Of a stretch of DNA of 27,912 bases, positions 24,455 through 27,912 are shown in pieces. The stretch is from JADFOJ01 sp041580235 (GTDB taxonomy: Bacteria; Planctomycetota; Phycisphaerae; Phycisphaerales; SM1A02), in the NCBI GenBank assembly GCA_041580235.1, contig JBFGEG010000044.1, forward strand, positions 1 through 27,912, given 5' to 3'. Every line of letters starts with the position of its first letter. Positions within the stretch are counted from its first letter, which is position 1. The position numbers were made by a program, and so were the translations under genes. The notes beneath the pieces are model-generated. The model did not search any database, was not told the DNA's origin, and was given only the letters and a program-made list of their open reading frames with translations.

Positions 24455-27124
24455 CTACTGCGGGCACGGCCCCCAGAGCCCCAGGACGGCGAGGAACTCG
24501 TCGATGCCTACGGTGCCGTCGCCGTCGAAGTCGCACGGCTCGTCTATATGCCCGTCGCCCCAGAGCCCCAGCACGGCGAGGAACTCGTCGATGCCGATCT
24601 CGTCGTCGTTGCCGACGCAATCCCACGGGCATGCCGGCAGGGCCTGGAACTGCCGCATCATCTCGTGATCCTCGTGCTCCAGGATGTGGCAGTGGTACGC
24701 GTAGAGCCCCGTGTAGTCCTCGAACCGCGCAATGACACGGGTGATCAGGCCGGGTTCGGCCCGCACCGTGTCCTTCCAGCCCACCTCCGTCGGCTCCGGC
24801 GGGATCGGGTCGCCGGTGGGCGTGACGGTGACGCCGTCGTAGGTGAAGGTCTGGCGGTTGACCACCTGGAACATGACCAGGTGTATGTGCATCGGGTGCA
24901 TCATGCCGGAGAGGTTGACGAAGCTCCATGTCTCGATCGTGTCCAGCCGCGGGAACTCGGTGATGTCGTCCCAGCCCAGGTCGTTGATGAGCCAGTGCGA
25001 GCCCGCGCACGGCTCGCTCACCTTGCGCATCGTGAAGAACCGCTCCAGCTTCGAGTCGTCGGTCTGGAGGATCTCCAGCGGCCGCAGCGGGTCGGGGGTG
25101 GCCACGACCGGCCCGGAGACGCCCGTGACCACGAACTTCATGATCTCGGGCAGCGGCGCGCCATCGCCGTGGGGCGGCTCGCTGTTCTCCAGGATGAACG
25201 CCGTGTTCGCGTAGGGCGTGAAGTCGATCAGGATGTCGACCCGCTCGCCCGGGCCCAGCGTGATCTCGGTGAGCCCGGTCACCGGATGCTCGAACAGCCC
25301 GCCGTCGCTGCCGATCTGGTCGAACGAGGCGCCGTTGGAGAACGACAGCGTGTAGGTCCGGGTGTTGGATCCGTTGAGGAGTCGAAGGCGGTAGGTCGCC
25401 TGCTCGACGTCGAGGAAGGGCTGCACCTTGCCGTTGACCAGGACCTGGTTGCCGTAGAAGTGGTCCTGCCACTGTGACGGATAGCACCACGAGCCGTCGG
25501 GGTTGAACGAGCGGTCCTGGATCACCATCGGGATCTCGTAAGCGCCCGAAGGAAGACCGATGTCCAGCTCGACCTGGTCGCGGAGGAGATAGAAGCCGGC
25601 CAGGCCCATGTAGACGTTGAGCCGCGTGATGCCCAAAGCGTGGTCGTGGTACCACAGCGTGGCCGGGAGCTGGTTGTTGGGGTAGACGTAGGTGAGCGAT
25701 CCGCCGGTCGCGAAGGCATCCTCGGGATAGCCATCGGCGTCGGGGGGCACGTGGCCACCGTGCAGATGCACGACGGTCCGTGTCGAGTCGTCGTCGGCGC
25801 CGTGGGCACAGGTGTCCACGGGAAGATAGTGCGTGGCCGGCAGGCTGTTGACCCAGTTGACCGTGATCGGAACGTCACGCGTGGCCTCGATCGTTCGGCC
25901 CGGATAGGTTCCCGCGTAGCCCCACACCGTCGTGGGGGCGAGCTCCGAGTGGAGCTGCTGCTGGAACTCGGTCATGGTGATCGTGTACGTCGTGCCGCCA
26001 GGCGAGTCCGGTGGGAGCTCCGGCGGGACCGGCAGCGGGTCGAGATACGGCGTGAGCACGACCGGGCACAGACACGGCGTGCAGGGCTCGTTGTCGCCCT
26101 GGTACGCACCACCCATGGTGATGCAGTCGGTTTCCGTCAGGAGATCACAGACGCCGTCGAGCAGGCAGCAGGCGCCGGTGGGCTGCGGGCACGGGTTCGG
26201 ATCGCAGAGCGTGTCGTCACCCTCGTAAAGGCCGCCCTGGCTGCCGCAGTCGGCCTCCGTCAGCTCCAGACACGAGCCGTCACCGAAGCAGCAGGCGCCG
26301 AGGGGAATCGTGCAGGGGTTGGGGATGCAGAGGACGCCCGAGCCCAGGAACTCGCCGCCGGCGTCGAGACAGTCCTGCTCAAGCACGAACGTGCACCCGG
26401 CCAGGTCGTCGCAGCAGGCGCCCTCCAGCACCCCAGGCGTGTAGTCGATGGTCAGCTTCGGGCGTTCGGCGGACTGGTTGGCCTCGCGTGAGCTGTAGCG
26501 CTTGGCCGTCGGGGCCGCTGACTCGTCGCCGACGACGATCCAGCCGTGGTTCGTGGCAGGGCTATCCAACCAGCCCTGGACATCGGCGGCCAGAGGTCCG
26601 GAGGACCAGTCATAGAACTGCTCGGCGGTGCCCACGGTGGTCGTCGCGCTGGCGGCCACGTACTCGCCGCCGAAGGGTGCCCAGAAGTCCGTGGGATAGA
26701 AGCGGTGCCGCCAGGTGGCGTCGCCGACCTCGGCATCCGCCCCGCCGCCCCCGCCGCCGCCCGCGCTTGACCCTGCCTCGCCCCAGTCGGCGAGCAGCCG
26801 GTGCACCGCGACCGGGGTGTTGCCTGCCTCGTTGCTGCGGTTCATGTACAGGCTCAGCGTGACGCTGTTGATCGTCGAGCCGGCAGGGATCGGGGCCAGG
26901 TCGAAGGCGATGACGATCCGCTTGCGGTCCTGGCCTGCGCCCTGGTTGGACCGGCCGGCGTACAGGTTCCGGCCCGCGCCGTTGCTGGGCGGCGGGTCCT
27001 GGTCGTTGTCGTTCTCGTACAGCGTGTTGTCCCTGGCCGCCGAGAGCGTGACGACGTCGGCGGCGGCCACTGACCCCAGCGCAAGGGCAGCGATACCGGT
27101 CAGCAACGGTGGCATGGTCCTCAT
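24455..27124 (-). CDS. Secreted DNRLRE / Cys-rich repeat / multicopper oxidase / dockerin-like fusion
   Basis: The 889-aa protein starts at ATG 27124 after a GAGGA site. Residues 1-22 are a signal peptide. Residues about 24-232 form a DNRLRE-type beta domain (AARDNTLYE..., IAFDLAPIPAGSTINSVTLSLY) broken by a run of seven glycines. Three Cys-rich units of about 37 residues follow (about 235-360), each starting GACC and having the form GACCxxDGxCxxLTExDC..GGxYxGD..C.PNPC. Residues about 370-830 are a complete multicopper oxidase with all copper motifs: HLHGGH (H453), HDH (493-495), HPMHIH (from H743) and HCHILEHEDHEM (H811, C812, H813, H817, M822, the axial ligand). The oxidase part resembles the CotA/bilirubin oxidase type. 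The last ~55 residues are a dockerin-like EF-hand pair matching that of the FG-GAP protein. It is likely a secreted phenol- or metal-oxidising enzyme fixed to the surface or matrix by its accessory domains. Confidence 0.9.
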   Translation of the reverse strand: MRTMPPLLTGIAALALGSVAAADVVTLSAARDNTLYENDNDQDPPPSNGAGRNLYAGRSNQGAGQDRKRIVIAFDLAPIPAGSTINSVTLSLYMNRSNEAGNTPVAVHRLLADWGEAGSSAGGGGGGGADAEVGDATWRHRFYPTDFWAPFGGEYVAASATTTVGTAEQFYDWSSGPLAADVQGWLDSPATNHGWIVVGDESAAPTAKRYSSREANQSAERPKLTIDYTPGVLEGACCDDLAGCTFVLEQDCLDAGGEFLGSGVLCIPNPCTIPLGACCFGDGSCLELTEADCGSQGGLYEGDDTLCDPNPCPQPTGACCLLDGVCDLLTETDCITMGGAYQGDNEPCTPCLCPVVLTPYLDPLPVPPELPPDSPGGTTYTITMTEFQQQLHSELAPTTVWGYAGTYPGRTIEATRDVPITVNWVNSLPATHYLPVDTCAHGADDDSTRTVVHLHGGHVPPDADGYPEDAFATGGSLTYVYPNNQLPATLWYHDHALGITRLNVYMGLAGFYLLRDQVELDIGLPSGAYEIPMVIQDRSFNPDGSWCYPSQWQDHFYGNQVLVNGKVQPFLDVEQATYRLRLLNGSNTRTYTLSFSNGASFDQIGSDGGLFEHPVTGLTEITLGPGERVDILIDFTPYANTAFILENSEPPHGDGAPLPEIMKFVVTGVSGPVVATPDPLRPLEILQTDDSKLERFFTMRKVSEPCAGSHWLINDLGWDDITEFPRLDTIETWSFVNLSGMMHPMHIHLVMFQVVNRQTFTYDGVTVTPTGDPIPPEPTEVGWKDTVRAEPGLITRVIARFEDYTGLYAYHCHILEHEDHEMMRQFQALPACPWDCVGNDDEIGIDEFLAVLGLWGDGHIDEPCDFDGDGTVGIDEFLAVLGLWGPCPQ

Positions 27125-27245
27125 CGGTTTCCTCGTCTGCGGTGCCTTCTCCCCGGAATTGGGCGCGTCTCGGTCAATTTCTCCCCGGCACCGGCGGCGG
27201 GACTATGAGGATATGGCCCCCTTTGCCCGCGGTCGAGAAAGCTGG

Positions 27246-27273
27246 TTGACCCCGGCCCGCTGGCCGATATTCT
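27246..27273 (+). promoter_or_regulatory. Sigma70-like promoter upstream of tRNA-Asn
   Basis: TTGACC (27246-27251), a 16-bp spacer and TATTCT (27268-27273) lie 42 bp before the tRNA 5' end. Transcription would begin near 27280. This is the best promoter pair in the 191-bp gap between the oxidase gene and the tRNA. Confidence 0.5.
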
Positions 27274-27315
27274 CACGGGTCCATGTGACCGTCCCCGCGG
27301 GCGGCCCCACTTTGA

Positions 27316-27388
27316 TCCCCGATAGCTCAATTGGTAGAGCGAGCGGCTGTTAACCGCTAGGTTGCTGGTTCGAGTCCAGCTCGGGGAG
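27316..27388 (+). tRNA. tRNA-Asn (anticodon GTT)
   Basis: The 73-nt cloverleaf is complete. The acceptor stem pairs TCCCCGA with TCGGGGA, and the discriminator base is G. The D arm is GCTC/GAGC. The anticodon stem AGCGG/CCGCT holds the loop CTGTTAA with anticodon GTT at 27349-27351. The T arm contains GGTTCGAGTCC. CCA is not encoded, so it is added after transcription. Confidence 0.97.
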
Positions 27389-27618
27389 TTCCTTGCTAAC
27401 CGGCGGTTCGCCGGTTTCGAAGCTGGCGACTCGCGGACGTCTTGGCGGGGTGACCCAACCGGAAGCATGGACAGACTCTGCGGCCAGCCCCGGACTGCCG
27501 GGGTGGTGGTCGCGCAGGCATCCATCGAACCAATGGCCCCCGAGCGGGACGCGAACCGAGAGCGCGGCGCTCTCGCGCTCTCTCAGTCTCTCACCCTCGT
27601 CCGGTTAACACGCGCTCG
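27389..27618. other. Intergenic region after tRNA-Asn, no gene seen
   Basis: No open frame here reads like a protein; the long plus-strand frame that starts inside the tRNA has no protein-like composition. A perfect 8-bp hairpin with a 3-nt loop (AACCGGCG/CGCCGGTT, 27398-27416) lies 9 bp after the tRNA and could end its transcript, although no U-tract follows. A GC-rich stretch with short overlapping inverted repeats lies at about 27560-27585. It holds no other visible signal. Confidence 0.5.
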
Positions 27619-27740
27619 TCAGAAGAGCTCTTCCCCGGGCAGCGTCGATGCCTGCCTGATCCAACCGGCCATGACGCTTCTCGTCGAACTCGTCGTGCTC
27701 GTGAATGTGGAAGTAGCGCACGTCCTCGTGGCGATGCGCG
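27619..27740 (-). pseudogene. Frameshifted C-terminal remnant of a DUF1801-like gene
   Basis: Read on the minus strand, one frame gives DVRYFHIHEHDEFDEK. A frame shifted by one base then continues it with MAGWIRQASTLPGEELF and a stop at 27619-27621. Joined, the two parts read like the C-terminal end of DUF1801 proteins (R-Y-x-x-I-x-x-x-D-x-x-D-E...WxxQAxxLPG). The break is near 27673-27679 and fits one extra base. No N-terminal part is present, because the VOC gene ends directly upstream. The family assignment is from memory of the motif. A sequencing or assembly indel would explain the frame break but not the missing N-terminus. Confidence 0.4.
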
Positions 27741-27912
27741 TCAATCGTTGGCCTGCAACGCTATGTAGACACCGACCGGGTCTCGAATGACGGCGTATCC
27801 GGCCCCAATCACTTCCTTGACGACCTCACCGCCACCCTCGCGAACTTGTCGAAGGCTCTCGTCGAAGTCATCGACGGGCAGACTGAGTATCCAGACGGAA
27901 GGGATACTCTTA
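27741..27912 (-). CDS. C-terminal part of a VOC-fold (glyoxalase/bleomycin-resistance-like) protein (partial)
   Basis: The last 56 codons of a minus-strand gene enter from the right edge and stop with TGA at 27741-27743. The visible part reads WILSLPVDDFDESLRQVREG, then GGEVV...GAGYAVIRDPVGVYIALQAND. This matches the second beta-alpha-beta-beta-beta module of the vicinal oxygen chelate superfamily (VDDxDxxxxxVxxxGGxVV...GxxAxxxDPxGxxxAL). Members include glyoxalases, dioxygenases and drug-resistance proteins, so the substrate cannot be named. The N-terminal half and the start lie outside the window. It ends just where the DUF1801-like remnant begins. Confidence 0.75.
   Translation of the reverse strand, partial: KSIPSVWILSLPVDDFDESLRQVREGGGEVVKEVIGAGYAVIRDPVGVYIALQAND

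Noticed and set aside
23628..25655. Extension of the membrane protein frame upstream to 25655
   Set aside because: It would cross sodA and part of the multicopper oxidase. The GAGGAGG site before 23627 fixes the start.
27362..27790. 142-codon plus-strand frame starting inside the tRNA-Asn
   Set aside because: It begins within the tRNA T arm, and its right part is antisense to the VOC and DUF1801-like sequences.

Overview
The window is high-GC bacterial DNA that most likely comes from the Planctomycetota, class Phycisphaerae or close to it. The main clues are two secreted proteins that end in a paired EF-hand, dockerin-like module of the form DxDGDGxVGIxDFLxVLGxWG, a DNRLRE plus Cys-rich plus multicopper oxidase fusion, a DUF1573 lipoprotein, bactofilins and a PilM-type pilus protein. 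This taxonomic call is an inference from protein architecture, not from a marker-gene comparison. Both window ends cut through genes.

Layout from left to right. The 5' part (1-2186) of a large minus-strand pilM-like gene runs off the left edge. A short divergent intergenic region with a perfect palindrome separates it from an mtaB-like tRNA methylthiotransferase, which overlaps a four-S1-domain RNA-binding protein by ATGA. Next come a secreted FG-GAP beta-propeller protein, an unidentified 197-aa protein, pdxA and glycyl-tRNA synthetase. A bactofilin pair follows; its second member has a zinc ribbon and a histone-H1-like Lys/Ala tail built on 15-bp tandem repeats. Then three minus-strand genes encode a CPBP intramembrane protease, an M32 carboxypeptidase and a DUF1573-ankyrin lipoprotein with its own intrinsic terminator.

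The right half holds a TM2-domain protein, a MEMO-family protein coupled to dtd, and a strong 15-bp-stem hairpin terminator. On the minus strand follows a probable operon of a HEAT-repeat protein, a small membrane protein and a family-4 uracil-DNA glycosylase. An unidentified 188-aa protein, a polytopic membrane protein, an Mn-type superoxide dismutase, the 889-aa multicopper oxidase fusion, a tRNA-Asn(GTT) with a plausible promoter, a frameshifted DUF1801-like remnant and the C-terminal end of a VOC-fold protein complete the window.

Most of the content is housekeeping: translation (glycyl-tRNA synthetase, dtd, tRNA modification, S1 protein, tRNA-Asn), cofactor synthesis (PdxA) and repair (UDG). 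It is interleaved with lineage-specific envelope, cytoskeletal and secreted proteins. I see no CRISPR array, transposase, integrase, phage gene or recognisable defence island. The most unusual material is domain architecture rather than a multi-gene system: the zinc-ribbon/bactofilin/H1-tail protein, the DNRLRE/multicopper oxidase/dockerin fusion and the DUF1573-ankyrin lipoprotein.
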